From: Microbacterium sp. zg-Y1090
GTDB lineage: Bacteria > Actinomycetota > Actinomycetes > Actinomycetales > Microbacteriaceae
DNA length: 64,000 nt
Assembly (NCBI RefSeq): GCF_030246945.1
Contig: NZ_CP126742.1
Span: 2,604,001-2,668,000, forward strand
Reading direction: 5' to 3'
Of the stretch, positions 23,760 through 34,831 are shown piece after piece (the stretch's first letter is position 1; every line of letters starts with the position of its first letter). The translations under genes were made by a program, and so were the position numbers. The notes beneath the pieces were generated by a model, which was given only the letters and a program-made list of their open reading frames with translations, had not been told where the DNA came from and ran no database searches.

Positions 23760-24950
23760 GTGGACTTGTCCGAGCTGACCGCGTTGCTGACCCCCGAAGG
23801 GCTGCGGCTGCTCGACGCGACCGGTCCCATCCGCAGCACCGCCGACGCGGCCGCTGCGGTGTCGCGACTGCGGGCTGCGGGGCACTCCCCTGATCTGGTC
23901 TCCGCCGTCGTCGGCCAGGCCAGGCTGCGGGTGAAGGCAGAGGCGAAGTTCGGCGAGTTCGCCGATCGGATGCTCTTCACGCGCGCGGGCCTGGAGCAGT
24001 CCACGCGGCTGGCGGTCGCCGCGCGTCACGCCGGCCGCTTCCGCGACGCCGGCTTCTCCCGCGTGGCCGATCTCGGCTGCGGCATCGGCGGCGACGCGCT
24101 GGGCCTGGCCGCCCTGGGCCTGGAGGTCGAGGCCGTCGAAGCCGACGAGGTGACCGCGGCGATCGCGGCGTACAACCTCGCCCCGTTCGGCCAGCAGGTG
24201 CGGGTGCACCACGGTCGCGCGGAGTCGTTCGACGTCCCCTCGGTCGACGCGGTCTGGCTCGATCCGGCCCGTCGTACCGCCGGTCACACCGAGACCACCC
24301 GACTGGGCCCCGACGCCTGGTCGCCCTCGCTGGAATGGGTCTTCTCGCTGGCCGAGCAAACGCCGGCGGGCATCAAGCTGGGTCCTGCCTTCGACCGCAC
24401 GGCCCTGCCGGCCGACGTCGAGGCGCAGTGGATCAGCGTCGACGGCTCGACCATCGAACTCGTCGTGTGGACCGGCCGCCTCGCGCGTCCCGGCATCCGC
24501 CGTGCCGCCCTCGTGCTGCGCGGCGACACCGCCCATGAGATCACCGCCGCCGCCGACGCACCCGACGCACCGGTGCGCGAGCTCGGCGCGTTCGTGCACG
24601 AGCCGGACGGCGCCGTGATCCGCGCCAGGCTGATCGGCGAGGTCGCCCGGCGGCTGGATGCCGGGATGCTCGCCCCGGGCATCGCGTACCTCACCGGCGA
24701 GGCCGCCATGACGAGCCCGTTCGTGTCGAGCTTCCGGGTGCGCGAGCGTCTGCCGGCCGATGTGAAGAATCTGTCCAAGGCGCTGCGCGAGCGGGGCATC
24801 GGCACCCTGGAGATCAAGAAGCGCGGGGTCGACGTCGACCCGGCGACGCTGCGGACGAAGCTCAAGCTGTCGGGCACCGCCTCGGCGACCCTGCTGCTCA
24901 CCCGCGTGGGCAGCAAGCGGCTGGCGCTGCTGGCAGACCGCGTCGTCTGA
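23760..24950 (+). CDS. Class I SAM-dependent methyltransferase with THUMP-like C-terminal domain
   Basis: 396 residues. The N-terminal helical part is followed by a Rossmann methyltransferase with motif I VADLGCGIGGDALGLAALG (about 102-120), the acidic ribose ligand VEAVEADE and VDAVWLDPARR (about 164-174). The C-terminal domain (about 325-396, KNLSKALRERGIGTLEIKKRGVDVDP) resembles the THUMP-like domain of this family, so the target may be RNA. The substrate is unproven. GTG 23760 lies 6 bp after TAGGCT (23748-23753) and has no Shine-Dalgarno, so it is very probably leaderless. Divergent from groES. Confidence 0.88.
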   Translation: MDLSELTALLTPEGLRLLDATGPIRSTADAAAAVSRLRAAGHSPDLVSAVVGQARLRVKAEAKFGEFADRMLFTRAGLEQSTRLAVAARHAGRFRDAGFSRVADLGCGIGGDALGLAALGLEVEAVEADEVTAAIAAYNLAPFGQQVRVHHGRAESFDVPSVDAVWLDPARRTAGHTETTRLGPDAWSPSLEWVFSLAEQTPAGIKLGPAFDRTALPADVEAQWISVDGSTIELVVWTGRLARPGIRRAALVLRGDTAHEITAAADAPDAPVRELGAFVHEPDGAVIRARLIGEVARRLDAGMLAPGIAYLTGEAAMTSPFVSSFRVRERLPADVKNLSKALRERGIGTLEIKKRGVDVDPATLRTKLKLSGTASATLLLTRVGSKRLALLADRVV

Positions 24951-24955
24951 GCCCG

Positions 24956-24975
24956 CGGGGCGCGCTGACGCCCCG
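24956..24975. terminator. Hairpin between convergent genes
   Basis: CGGGGCG (24956-24962) and CGCCCCG (24969-24975) form a short stem in the 32-bp gap between the methyltransferase gene and the convergent proline-rich membrane protein gene. Confidence 0.4.
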
Positions 24976-24982
24976 GGCGCCG

Positions 24983-25648
24983 TCAGCCGAGCAGGTCGGA
25001 CGTCTGTGCGGCCCACACGAGCCACCCCGCGCTGTACAGCACGGACAGCACGCCGAGCACGAGCGCCCACACCGCGATGGGGCGGCTCTCCAGTGGCCGG
25101 CACAGTGCGACGATCGCGGCCACGGCCGCGCCGATGCCGAGGGGGAAGCCCCAGCCGACGAACCACGAGACGACGACCGCGACGATCGCGAATCCGAGGG
25201 CCCATCCGGCGATGCCGACGCCGGGGCGCTGCGGCTCGGTCCAGGTGGGAACCGTGCCGGTGGTGGCGACCGCGACGTCCACCGGCGCGGTCGGGAGGCG
25301 ATGGAAGCCGCCCCGGTGCTCCCCCGGCAGCCGCGGCGCCTCGTCGGCGGGGACGACGTCGGGTGACGGCGGCTCGACCCGCGGGTCTGCGGCGGGCAAC
25401 GGGTCTGCGGCGGGCGACGGGTCGGGCAACGGCGGGGGGACGGCGGGCCACGACGGTGAGACGGCGGGTGGCGGCGGCGGGACGGCCGCGGCGGGCGACG
25501 CGGCAGTGGCGGGCGGCGGGACCGCGGCTGCGGCGGGCGGCGGGACGGCCGCGCCGGACGGCGCAACCGGCGGCGCGGCAGGAGTCGACTCCGTCGCACC
25601 CGCGTCGCGGCGGCGGCGGCGCGTGGCATCCGGGCGTTCGTCGCTCAT
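24983..25648 (-). CDS. Proline-rich membrane protein (DUF4190-like)
   Basis: 221 residues. The first 130 are a disordered Ala/Pro tract with runs such as [12 protein letters not shown]. The last 85 contain two to three hydrophobic helices ([56 protein letters not shown]). This long Pro-rich cytoplasmic arm plus a small membrane domain is common in actinobacteria, often annotated DUF4190. Function unknown. The ATG at 25648 overlaps the tsaD stop (ATGA) and has GAGGAGG, so it is expressed with the tsa genes. Confidence 0.7.
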   Translation of the reverse strand: MSDERPDATRRRRRDAGATESTPAAPPVAPSGAAVPPPAAAAVPPPATAASPAAAVPPPPPAVSPSWPAVPPPLPDPSPAADPLPAADPRVEPPSPDVVPADEAPRLPGEHRGGFHRLPTAPVDVAVATTGTVPTWTEPQRPGVGIAGWALGFAIVAVVVSWFVGWGFPLGIGAAVAAIVALCRPLESRPIAVWALVLGVLSVLYSAGWLVWAAQTSDLLG

Positions 25649-26730
25649 GCGGGCACCTCCTCAGCCACCTGGATCTCGGTGACCGGCAGCGTCGAGTCCG
25701 CGCCGAAGTGCAGGGTCGAGGGCGGCCGGCCCGCGGTGATGAGCTCGGCGGCGAGCCCTGCGATCATGGCGCCGTTGTCGGTGCACAGGCTCAGCGGCGG
25801 GATCCGCACGGTCACCCCCACCTCGGCGGCGCGGGCGAGGGCCACCTCCCGCAGGCGCCGGTTGGCGATGACACCCCCGCCCAGCAGCAGCCGCGGCACG
25901 TCGTGGCGCACGCAGGCGTCGAGCGCCTTGGTGACGAGCACGTCCACGACCGCCTCCCGGAAGGATGCCGCGACGTCGGCGGCCGGCACGGGCTCCCCCG
26001 CTGCCTCGCGCTGCTCGATCCAGCGCGCCACGGCGGTCTTCAGCCCCGAGAACGAGAAGTCGTAGCGGTGATCGGCCATGTCCGAGGCGCGGGAGAGACC
26101 GCGGGGGAAGCGGATGGCCGCCGGGTCGCCGGCGGCGGCGGCGCGGTCGATCTCGGGGCCGCCGGGGTACGGCAGCCCCAGGATGCGGGCCACCTTGTCG
26201 AACGCCTCGCCGGCGGCGTCGTCGACGGTCTCGCCGAGCATCTCCACATCGGTGGTGAGGTCGCGCACCAGCAGCAGCGAGGTGTGGCCGCCGCTGACCA
26301 GCAGCGCCACGGTGGGGTACTCGACCGCGTCTCCGGTCAGCAGGTCGGCGGCGATGTGCCCCACGAGGTGGTTGACGGCGTACAGGGGCACGCCCAGCCC
26401 GACCGCGAGGGCTTTGGCCGCGCCCACTCCGACCATGAGCGCCCCCGCGAGTCCGGGGCCGCTGGTGACGGCCACGGCGTCGAGATCGGCCAGCGAGAGC
26501 GGCCGCCCCTCGGCGGCGGACGCGTCGGCCAGGGCGCGCTCGATCGCCGGCTGCAGCGCTTCGAGGTGGGCGCGGGCGGCGATCTCGGGCACGACGCCGC
26601 CGTAGCGGGCGTGCTCGTCCATCGAGCTGGCGATGGTGTTGGCGAGCAGGCGCCGGCCGCGGACGATGCCGATGCCGGTCTCGTCGCAGCTGGTCTCGAT
26701 GCCCAGCACGAGCGGGTCGACACGGTTCAC
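25645..26730 (-). CDS. tsaD: tRNA N6-adenosine threonylcarbamoyltransferase TsaD
   Basis: 361 residues, ASKHA fold. [13 protein letters not shown] (about 9-21) is the ATP-binding signature. His121 and His125 in [11 protein letters not shown] and the late Asp in [15 protein letters not shown] are the metal ligands. [11 protein letters not shown] and [15 protein letters not shown] are further family motifs. With TsaB and TsaE it transfers threonylcarbamoyl-AMP to A37 of ANN-reading tRNAs. GTG 26730 overlaps the rimI stop (GTGA). The frame upstream of this GTG is only a shadow of rimI. Confidence 0.97.
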   Translation of the reverse strand: MNRVDPLVLGIETSCDETGIGIVRGRRLLANTIASSMDEHARYGGVVPEIAARAHLEALQPAIERALADASAAEGRPLSLADLDAVAVTSGPGLAGALMVGVGAAKALAVGLGVPLYAVNHLVGHIAADLLTGDAVEYPTVALLVSGGHTSLLLVRDLTTDVEMLGETVDDAAGEAFDKVARILGLPYPGGPEIDRAAAAGDPAAIRFPRGLSRASDMADHRYDFSFSGLKTAVARWIEQREAAGEPVPAADVAASFREAVVDVLVTKALDACVRHDVPRLLLGGGVIANRRLREVALARAAEVGVTVRIPPLSLCTDNGAMIAGLAAELITAGRPPSTLHFGADSTLPVTEIQVAEEVPA

Positions 26731-27311
26731 AGGCGATCCTCCGGGGGTGCGGTGTCGGCGGTGCGGGTCGCGATCGCCGCGTCGTCGGTGAGGGCGACGT
26801 CGGCGCTCGTCGAGAGCGTGCCACCGGCGCCGGGGTCGGGGACGGACGACGTGGCCCAGCTGCGCAGGTCGAGCCGCATCACGACGGCATCCACGTCGTC
26901 CGGCTGGTAGTAGCGGGGGCGACGGCCGAGTTCGGTGAAGCCCTCCGAGGCGTACAGCGCGGCCGCGACGGGATTGTCGGCACGCACCTCGAGGAAGACC
27001 TCCGCGGCGCCGCGGCTCGCCGCCTCGGTCAGCAACGCCCGCAGCAGGGTGCGCCCGTAGCCGCGTCCACGGGCGGCGGCCGCGACGGCGATGGTCTGCA
27101 CATCGGCATCCTTCGCCCCGGCCGGTGCGCGCAGCCCGGCGTAGCCGACCAGCACGCCCGCCTCTTCGAGGGCGAGGTAGCGCCCGTGCGGCGACGCGAT
27201 CTCGGCGCGCATGGCCGTCTCGCTCCACGCGTCGGTGGGGAAGGCGGCCCGCTCGAGCGCCATGATGGCCCCGAGGTCGGCCACCGTGGCGGTGCGCACG
27301 CCCGCGCTCAC
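26727..27311 (-). CDS. rimI: GNAT N-acetyltransferase (RimI, ribosomal protein S18-alanine type)
   Basis: 194 residues from GTG 27311, overlapping the tsaB stop (GTGA). The GNAT fold is clear: [18 protein letters not shown] at the start, the acetyl-CoA loop [15 protein letters not shown] (about 77-91), and [28 protein letters not shown]. RimI acetylates the N-terminus of S18; genes between tsaB and tsaD are usually RimI. A tail of about 50 residues after the fold is low complexity and unlike the usual 150-residue RimI. Confidence 0.9.
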   Translation of the reverse strand: MSAGVRTATVADLGAIMALERAAFPTDAWSETAMRAEIASPHGRYLALEEAGVLVGYAGLRAPAGAKDADVQTIAVAAAARGRGYGRTLLRALLTEAASRGAAEVFLEVRADNPVAAALYASEGFTELGRRPRYYQPDDVDAVVMRLDLRSWATSSVPDPGAGGTLSTSADVALTDDAAIATRTADTAPPEDRL

Positions 27312-27982
27312 GCGCCGACCTTCTTGCGCGGCGCCGGAACGGACACGTCCGGGGTGCGCAGGTACAGCGGCTCGGCGGGGCCGAGGGGCCGGCCGGCGGC
27401 GAGGGTGCGTGCGGCGACGAGCGCGAGCAGCGTCGCCGGCACCGCAGTGGCGTCGTGGCGGCGGGCATCGAGGGTGCCGAGTCGGGCATCGAGGTCGTCG
27501 CGCGGGACGAGGGCGGGACCGGCGACGCACACGGGCAGGCCGTCGTCGTCCATCCCCTCGTAGACGGAGTACGCGAACTCGCGGCGGCGGGCATCGGTGA
27601 CGACGGCGAACCGCGGGGTGTCTTCCCCGGCGATCGCGTCGGCGAGCAGCACCTCCAGCGCGACGGCGTGGTGACTGGGGACGGGCACGAGCGGGATGCC
27701 GCGCGCCAGCGCGAAAGCGGTCGCCGCGGCGATGCCCACCCGCAGGCCGGTGAACGGACCGGGGCCCATCCCCGCGGCCACGTGCGTGAGCGCGACGGGC
27801 TCGGGTGCGCCGGTGGCTCCCACGGGCCCGTAGGCCGCCTCGTCGAGCACCTGCCGCAGCAGGTCGCCGATCACCTCGGCGTGGCCGAGCGGGTTGGCGG
27901 CGGCGGCGGAAGCGCGCACGACGCCGTCATCCTCGACGATGGCGAGCGCCGTTCCGAGCGAGGTGTCGATGCCGAGGATCAC
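27308..27982 (-). CDS. tsaB: tRNA threonylcarbamoyladenosine biosynthesis protein TsaB
   Basis: 224 residues. [16 protein letters not shown] opens the ASKHA fold, and [27 protein letters not shown] is the conserved TsaB core. It lacks the metal site of TsaD and acts as its structural partner. GTG 27982 lies 6 bp after TAGCCT (27989-27994), a leaderless-type promoter that would drive tsaB-rimI-tsaD and the following membrane-protein gene as one unit. Confidence 0.95.
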   Translation of the reverse strand: MILGIDTSLGTALAIVEDDGVVRASAAAANPLGHAEVIGDLLRQVLDEAAYGPVGATGAPEPVALTHVAAGMGPGPFTGLRVGIAAATAFALARGIPLVPVPSHHAVALEVLLADAIAGEDTPRFAVVTDARRREFAYSVYEGMDDDGLPVCVAGPALVPRDDLDARLGTLDARRHDATAVPATLLALVAARTLAAGRPLGPAEPLYLRTPDVSVPAPRKKVGA

Positions 27983-28058
27983 CCTCCCAGGCTACCCGCG
28001 CGGGCGCGTGGCATCCTCGTCCCGGCTGCAGGCGCGCACCGGCCGGGCCCTCGTCGGT

Positions 28059-28562
28059 TCAGGGGCGACGGGAGACGACGACCCGGCGCGGGGTGTCGGC
28101 GTCGAGTTCCTCGGTGGCGCGGGAGAACGTGCCGCAGGCGGTGTCGACACCGCGGCCGTGCCACTCGCGGTCGAGCTCCACCTCCCACCAGTCGTCACGC
28201 AGGCCGGGCACCATGTCGCGTCCCCACTCCACCACCACGACGGAGCCGTCGAGGTCGATGTCGAGGTCGTCGAGCTCGGCCGCCGAGCCGAGCCGGTACG
28301 CGTCGACGTGCACGAGAGCAGGGCCGCCCACGAGCGACGGGTGGGTGCGGGCGATGACGAAGGTGGGGCTCTGCACGGGACCGCGCACTCCCAGACCCGC
28401 CGCGATCCCGCGCGTCAGCGTGGTCTTGCCCGCTCCGAGCGCCCCGGTGAGCACCACCAGGTCGCCCGCGCGCAGGCTCTCGCCGAAGGCGCGGCCGAGG
28501 GCCTCCATGTCGGCCGGGGAGTCGATCTCGCGCTCGCCGACGAAGCCATCCAGTCCGCTCAT
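28059..28562 (-). CDS. tsaE: tRNA threonylcarbamoyladenosine biosynthesis ATPase TsaE
   Basis: 167 residues from ATG 28562. The P-loop TGALGAGKTT is at about 39-48. QSPTFVIARTHP and LVHVDAYRLGSAAELDDLD are TsaE motifs, and VVVVEWGRDMVPGL supplies the catalytic acidic and Trp residues. It binds ATP and resets the TsaB-TsaD complex. It lies 76 bp upstream of tsaB and 124 bp downstream of alr. The longer upstream frame is not coding by composition. Confidence 0.95.
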   Translation of the reverse strand: MSGLDGFVGEREIDSPADMEALGRAFGESLRAGDLVVLTGALGAGKTTLTRGIAAGLGVRGPVQSPTFVIARTHPSLVGGPALVHVDAYRLGSAAELDDLDIDLDGSVVVVEWGRDMVPGLRDDWWEVELDREWHGRGVDTACGTFSRATEELDADTPRRVVVSRRP

Positions 28563-28686
28563 CGCCGCCCTCCCGTGCACATCGTCGCCGATCCGGGCGC
28601 CAGGCAGGGCAGAGACCGGTTGCGCGCGCCGACCCCGCCCGCGATGGCGACGTTGTGCGCGGCCGGCGCGGTGCGGGCTGCCCCGA

Positions 28687-29811
28687 TCACGACGACACCT
28701 CGCTGCGGGGAACGCGCTGCCCGATGCGCGTGACGATCTCGTAGTTGATCGACCCGGATGCCGTGCCCCATTCGTCCGCCGCCGGCACGCCCCGCTCCGG
28801 GTCGCCGAAGAGCACCGCCTCGTCCCCCACCGCCACCGGGGCATCGCCCACGTCGACGACGAACTGGTCCATGGCGATGCGCCCGGCCACCGTGTACCGG
28901 CGACCGCCGATCACGACCGGGCCGCGACCCGAGGCGGCGCGCGGCACGCCGTCGGCGTAGCCCAGCGGCACCAGGGCCAGCGTCGTCTCGGTCTCGGTGC
29001 GGTGGGTGTACCCGTACGACACCCCCTGGCCTGCGGGCACGCGGCGGACGGCGGCGACGGCGGCGCGCAGCGTCATCGCGGGGCGGAGTCCCAGGTCGGC
29101 AGACGTGCGGTCGTCGAACGGCGACAGCCCGTACATGCCGATGCCGATGCGCACGCAGTCCAGCCGGGCTTCGGGCAGTGCGATCGCGGCATTCGTCGCG
29201 GCGATGTGGTGCACCTGCGGGGCGAGCCCGGCCGCCGAGGCCAGGGCGGCCGCCTCGTGGAACGTCTTCAGCGCGACGCGATCGTCTTCGACGGAGGTGT
29301 TGGAGAGGTGGCTGAACAGACCGGCGACCCGCACCTCGCCCTGCCTCTCCAGCCGCGCAGCCTCGGCGAACGCCTCGGTCCAGTCCGCCGGCGCCAGGCC
29401 GTTGCGGCCCAGTCCGGTCTCGACCTTCAGGTGCACGGACACCGGACGATCGGCGGATGCCGCCGCGGCGGCGGCCCGCAGCTGATCGCCGCTCGAGATC
29501 CCCAGTTCGATGCCCTGCGCCGCCGCGTCGGCGAACGATGCACCGGGGGCGTGCAGCCACGCGAGCACGGGCGCATCGATGCCGGCGCGTCGCAGCTCCA
29601 GCGCCTCCTGCACATCCACGACGCCCAGGCGGGTGGCACCGGCGGCGAGGGCGGCCCGCGCGGTGCGTGCCGCGCCGTGCCCGTACCCGTCGGCCTTGAC
29701 CACGGCGAGCACCTCGACGCCGGTGAGCTGTCGCAGGTGGCGCACGTTCGCGCCGATCGCACCGACATCGACGACGGCTTCGCGCAGGAGGCCGGCCGGC
29801 ATCCGCGTCAT
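28687..29811 (-). CDS. alr: Alanine racemase
   Basis: 374 residues. The PLP lysine is Lys39 in VVKADGYGHG. The opposing catalytic tyrosine is Tyr266 in GVSYGYTH. HLKVETGLGRNGL and MDQFVVDVGD are the other active-site motifs. The enzyme makes D-alanine for peptidoglycan. The ATG at 29811 overlaps the acpS stop (ATGA). It sits in a run of essential genes (acpS-alr-tsaE), as in many actinobacteria. Confidence 0.97.
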   Translation of the reverse strand: MTRMPAGLLREAVVDVGAIGANVRHLRQLTGVEVLAVVKADGYGHGAARTARAALAAGATRLGVVDVQEALELRRAGIDAPVLAWLHAPGASFADAAAQGIELGISSGDQLRAAAAAASADRPVSVHLKVETGLGRNGLAPADWTEAFAEAARLERQGEVRVAGLFSHLSNTSVEDDRVALKTFHEAAALASAAGLAPQVHHIAATNAAIALPEARLDCVRIGIGMYGLSPFDDRTSADLGLRPAMTLRAAVAAVRRVPAGQGVSYGYTHRTETETTLALVPLGYADGVPRAASGRGPVVIGGRRYTVAGRIAMDQFVVDVGDAPVAVGDEAVLFGDPERGVPAADEWGTASGSINYEIVTRIGQRVPRSEVSS

Positions 29812-30218
29812 GATGCACCCTCGACGGCGGGTGCGGCCACGCCCACGCCGCCCACGGCACCGGCGCCGAGCGCCTCGGCCACGACATAGGCGGTGGCGAA
29901 GCCGCCGTCGTGCGAGAGCGACAGATGCAGGGTCGTGATGCCCCGCTCGGCCACGACGTCGGCCGTCGAGCCGGTGAGGGTGAACCAGGGGCGGCCGGAG
30001 GGCTCCGGCGTGATCTCGATCTCGGTCCAGTGCACGCCGTCCGAGCCGCCGAGCGCCTTGATGAGTGCTTCCTTCGCGGCGTAGCGGGCGGCCAGCGACC
30101 GCGCCGGCAGCTTCCGCTCGGTGGGCGAGAACAGGCGCTCGACCAGGCGCGGCGTGCGCTCGAGCGACCGTTCGAACCGGGGGATGTCGACGAGGTCGAT
30201 GCCGATTCCGACGATCAC
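29808..30218 (-). CDS. acpS: Holo-[acyl-carrier-protein] synthase
   Basis: 136 residues. IVGIGIDLVDIPRFERSL carries the Mg-binding Asp, FSPTERKLPARSLAARYAAKEALIKAL the second metal ligand Glu and CoA-binding basic residues, and LHLSLSHDGGFATAYVV the conserved end. It transfers phosphopantetheine from CoA to ACP. The GTG at 30218 has GGGAGG at five bases; the long frame upstream is not coding. The Ala/Gly-rich tail of about 20 residues is an extension. Confidence 0.93.
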   Translation of the reverse strand: MIVGIGIDLVDIPRFERSLERTPRLVERLFSPTERKLPARSLAARYAAKEALIKALGGSDGVHWTEIEITPEPSGRPWFTLTGSTADVVAERGITTLHLSLSHDGGFATAYVVAEALGAGAVGGVGVAAPAVEGAS

Positions 30219-30304
30219 GCGGGCCTCCCTGGCGTCGCAGATCGGACCGTGCGCCGCCTCTGCCAGCCTACTCCGCGACGCGGCGGGAGCGCCCTGCGGC
30301 CCGG

Positions 30305-30805
30305 TCAGAGCTCGGCGAACCGCGCTTCGCAGCCGGGGGCGAGATCCTCGTACCGCCGCTGCCATCCCTCGCCGTCGCGATCGGCGCCGGGTGTGCGCAG
30401 GTGCGCGTCGAGCGCTTCGAGATAGGCGCGCCAGCCGGCCGCGTACGAAGAGGACCGGATGCCGGTGTGCTCGAGCACGAGCCGGGTGCCGCCGTCGACG
30501 GTCTCCAGCCGCACGACCAGCTCGGTCGGCTCCTCCCCCTCGGCGTGCCAGACGGTCGTGAACCCGCGCGGCGGGTCGCATGCGGTGATGGTTCCGCTGC
30601 CCCACGCGCCCTCTCCGTCGCCGTCGGCGACCTCCCACCGGCCGCCCAGTGCGAGGTCGCCGGAGTAGTCCGCCATCCACCGCGCCAGCCGGTCGCGCTG
30701 GGTGACCGCTGCCCACAGGTCGTCGAGGTCGGTGGCGTAGACCTCGTCGTAGACGAGGCGGTAGCCGTCGCCGTGCCGCTGGATGAGGGGGCTGCCGAGT
30801 GTCAT
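30305..30805 (-). CDS. SRPBCC (AHSA1-like) domain protein
   Basis: 166 residues from ATG 30805, which overlaps the ArsR-family stop (ATGA). The START/SRPBCC fold is seen in YDEVYATDLDDLWAAVTQRDRLARWM, LALGGRWEVADGDGEGAWGSGTI, GFTTVWHAEGEEPTELVVRLE and TRLVLEHTGI. AHSA1-like proteins of this type commonly sit beside ArsR regulators; their ligand is unknown. Co-transcribed with, and translationally coupled to, the regulator. Confidence 0.88.
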   Translation of the reverse strand: MTLGSPLIQRHGDGYRLVYDEVYATDLDDLWAAVTQRDRLARWMADYSGDLALGGRWEVADGDGEGAWGSGTITACDPPRGFTTVWHAEGEEPTELVVRLETVDGGTRLVLEHTGIRSSSYAAGWRAYLEALDAHLRTPGADRDGEGWQRRYEDLAPGCEARFAEL

Positions 30806-31185
30806 GAGGCGTCCTTTCGTCGGGGTGAGGGATGCCGCGCCGGTGCGGCATCCGCCGACCGCGCCGTGGCACGTGCGCCGCGGGCGATCTCGGTGTGGAG
30901 GGCGTCGAGACGTTGCGCCCACGGTGCCCGCAGGCGCGCGAGCGCAGCCTCCGCCGCCGCCAGCCCTGCTGGATCGACGGCGTAGATGCGGCGGGTCCCC
31001 TCGGGCGTCGACGTCACGAACCCGTTGTCGCGCAGCACCCGCAGGTGCTGCGACACCGCCGGCTGCGAGATGCCGTACTCGCTGCGGATCAGCTCGACGA
31101 GCGCCCCCGCGGGCTGCGCGCCATAGGCGAGCACCTCGAGGATCCGCCGCCGGGCGGCATCCGCCAGCACATCGAACACGTCCAC
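30802..31185 (-). CDS. ArsR/SmtB family transcriptional regulator
   Basis: 127 residues. The winged helix-turn-helix is clear (VLADAARRRILEVLAYGAQPAGALVELI, SQPAVSQHLRVLRDNGFVTSTPEGTRRIYAV). No Cys or His cluster for metal binding is present, so it is probably one of the metal-independent ArsR proteins paired with SRPBCC genes. GTG 31185 is 6 bp after TATAGT (leaderless). A perfect palindrome overlapping the promoter upstream suggests autoregulation. Confidence 0.92.
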   Translation of the reverse strand: MDVFDVLADAARRRILEVLAYGAQPAGALVELIRSEYGISQPAVSQHLRVLRDNGFVTSTPEGTRRIYAVDPAGLAAAEAALARLRAPWAQRLDALHTEIARGARATARSADAAPARHPSPRRKDAS

Positions 31186-31212
31186 GTCAGGACTATATAA
31201 GTAGCAACTTAT
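31186..31212 (-). promoter_or_regulatory. Leaderless promoter and probable ArsR operator
   Basis: The -10 TATAGT is the complement of 31192-31197, 6 bp before the GTG. ATAAGT-AGCA-ACTTAT (31197-31212) is a perfect 6-4-6 palindrome abutting it. ArsR-family operators are AT-rich palindromes of this kind. Confidence 0.65.
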
Positions 31213-31286
31213 CTAACGCAACGACGGAAAGAAACCGCAGACCACCCGCAGAAGGACGCCCGGGGCACGGCGCCCCACGCCCCGAC

Positions 31287-31316
31287 GCCCGCGGGAGGGA
31301 TGACTCCCCCGCGGGC
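31287..31316 (-). terminator. Hairpin downstream of glmS
   Basis: GCCCGCGGG (31287-31295) and CCCGCGGGC (31308-31316) lie just past the glmS stop, with GGGA/CTCCC adding to the stem. Confidence 0.6.
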
Positions 31317-31324
31317 GATCGTGC

Positions 31325-33178
<1,854 letters not shown>

Positions 33179-33279
33179 GCTTGCGATCCTAAACCGGATC
33201 GTCGTGGGCACCTCACGCACGCGGGCTGGGCACCACCGCTGCGCTGTCCGCTCGTCGATGCCCGTGGGCCACGCGTCGA

Positions 33280-34638
33280 TCAGGGCACGCGGGCCATGGG
33301 ACCCCGCGCCGGCATCCCGGTGAGCACGCGCACCACGTCGTCGACGACGTCGCGGTTGCGCAGCAGCCCGTCGTGGGCGCACTCGCCTCCGCCGAACGGC
33401 ACGACGGCGTCACCGCGGAGCAGGGCCGCGATGCCGAGCGCGTCCGGAGACACCCGCTCCTCGCAGCGCGCCTCGAAGGTGGTGTCGGCATCTGCGACGG
33501 CGGATGCACGAGAGACCAACCCGTCACCGAACGACAGCACCATCTCGCCGACGCGCAGCCGGGCGTCGCCGGCCACGGCGTGCACGGCGAGGGACTCGGG
33601 CCATGCCGGCATCGAGCGCAGCTCCTCCGATCCGACATGCAGCGCGCGCCCCGCCTCGCCCGTGTTGGCGATCGAGGTGCGCAGCCACGTCGGCAGCCCG
33701 CAGCCGTTCATCGCGTCTGCCGCCAGGTCGCGATTGCACAGATCCACCAGCGCCGGCACGATGAGCGCCCGCGCGGCGGAGCCGGCGCCGATGACGGTGC
33801 CGGTCACCAGCGAGATGGCGTCGAGGAGGGCGGCGGCATCCGAGCCGAGGCTGGGGGTGCCGACGGTCACGACCTGCCCGACCAGGGGCACGAGGTCGGG
33901 GTGCGCGGAGACCGCGTGACGCATCGCCAGGCCTCCCATCGAGTGCGCGACCACGTCGACGGGGGCCTGGGTCTGCTCGGCCAGGGTGCGGATGGCATCC
34001 GCCAATCCGTCCACGACCGCGTCGCCACCCACCCACGCCGAGGAGGTCTGCGAGTAATCGAATGCGTGCAGCGTCGTCCCCGGGAGCGCCTCGAGCGCCT
34101 CCTGCACCGAGCCGGGCGCCGCGGACGATGCCATGGGACGGCCGAGAGCGGCCGCCGAGACCTTCCCGCCATCCGCCGCCGCGTGATGTGCGAACGGGGA
34201 CTGGGCGATACCCGGCTGGGCGCCGTCGGCGCTCGGCAGGGACGTGCTCAACCAGCCGTGCACGAACAGCACGGCCTGGTCGGCCTCGGCGACCCGCTCG
34301 GGATCGGACAGACTCACCAGCGTTCCCCGCGCCGCATCCGCCCGGTCGGAAGGCGCCGCGGTGGAGCGCTCTGCGGCCGGGGCGGCGTCGGCGGCGGCAT
34401 GCGACGGCAACGGCACCCCTGAGCTGGTGTAGACGATCACCGCAACCAGGCCCAGCGCGATGCGGGCGATCTGAGAACCGCGGAGCCGGCCAGGCACCCT
34501 GAGGCGCCGGGGCGACGCGCTCTGCGTGGCCGCAGCGTTCGCCGCCGGTCGCACCGGAGCGGACGTCTCTGATGCGCTCGTGCGGGCGCTCAGCAGAGAC
34601 GTCCGACGGGTGGACGACCTGCGGCGATGATGCGCCAT
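33280..34638 (-). CDS. Secreted alpha/beta-hydrolase (lipase/esterase-like)
   Basis: 452 residues. A long basic Arg/Ser-rich N-terminus (about 55) precedes a hydrophobic signal or anchor (IARIALGLVAVIVYTSSGVPL). The hydrolase domain has the oxyanion strand AVLFVHGWLS and the nucleophile elbow VVAHSMGGLAM, followed by VVTVGTPSLGSDAAALLD, as in PGAP1-like and triacylglycerol lipase families. The late GGECAHDGLL may hold the catalytic His. The substrate is unknown. Divergent from the EPS leader at 34.7 kb; a G/C-run palindrome lies 29 bp upstream of its start. Confidence 0.8.
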   Translation of the reverse strand: MAHHRRRSSTRRTSLLSARTSASETSAPVRPAANAAATQSASPRRLRVPGRLRGSQIARIALGLVAVIVYTSSGVPLPSHAAADAAPAAERSTAAPSDRADAARGTLVSLSDPERVAEADQAVLFVHGWLSTSLPSADGAQPGIAQSPFAHHAAADGGKVSAAALGRPMASSAAPGSVQEALEALPGTTLHAFDYSQTSSAWVGGDAVVDGLADAIRTLAEQTQAPVDVVAHSMGGLAMRHAVSAHPDLVPLVGQVVTVGTPSLGSDAAALLDAISLVTGTVIGAGSAARALIVPALVDLCNRDLAADAMNGCGLPTWLRTSIANTGEAGRALHVGSEELRSMPAWPESLAVHAVAGDARLRVGEMVLSFGDGLVSRASAVADADTTFEARCEERVSPDALGIAALLRGDAVVPFGGGECAHDGLLRNRDVVDDVVRVLTGMPARGPMARVP

Positions 34639-34666
34639 CAGGCGGATCTCGAGCGCGCGATGGTAA

Positions 34667-34690
34667 CCCCCATATCACCGATTATGGGGG
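34667..34690. promoter_or_regulatory. Inverted repeat CCCCCATA-N8-TATGGGGG
   Basis: A perfect 8-bp inverted repeat (34667-34674 and 34683-34690), flanked on both sides by GGTAACC-like bases. It lies between the lipase start and the EPS leader, and could be an operator for either gene. Confidence 0.4.
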
Positions 34691-34734
34691 GTAACCACGG
34701 CGTGTCGACAACAGCCGGCAGCCGGGCGCGAAGC

Positions 34735-34831
34735 GGGGCCCTCTCGGGCCAGCCATTTGGGGACTGATTCACTCGAGAGGGCCCCATACCGCGCACTCTC
34801 GAGCGCTCCGTTGGGGACGGTACACGCTCGA
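34735..34831 (+). promoter_or_regulatory. Two leader hairpins with UGGGG in the loop (EPS leader)
   Basis: Hairpin 1: GGGGCCCTCTCG (34735-34746) and CGAGAGGGCCCC (34774-34785), a perfect 12-bp stem whose loop contains CATTTGGGGA. Hairpin 2: outer stem TCGAGCG (34799-34805) with CGCTCGA (34825-34831), inner stem CCGT (34808-34811) with ACGG (34817-34820), loop TGGGG. Both read in the sense of the glycosylphosphotransferase gene at 35451. Confidence 0.55.
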
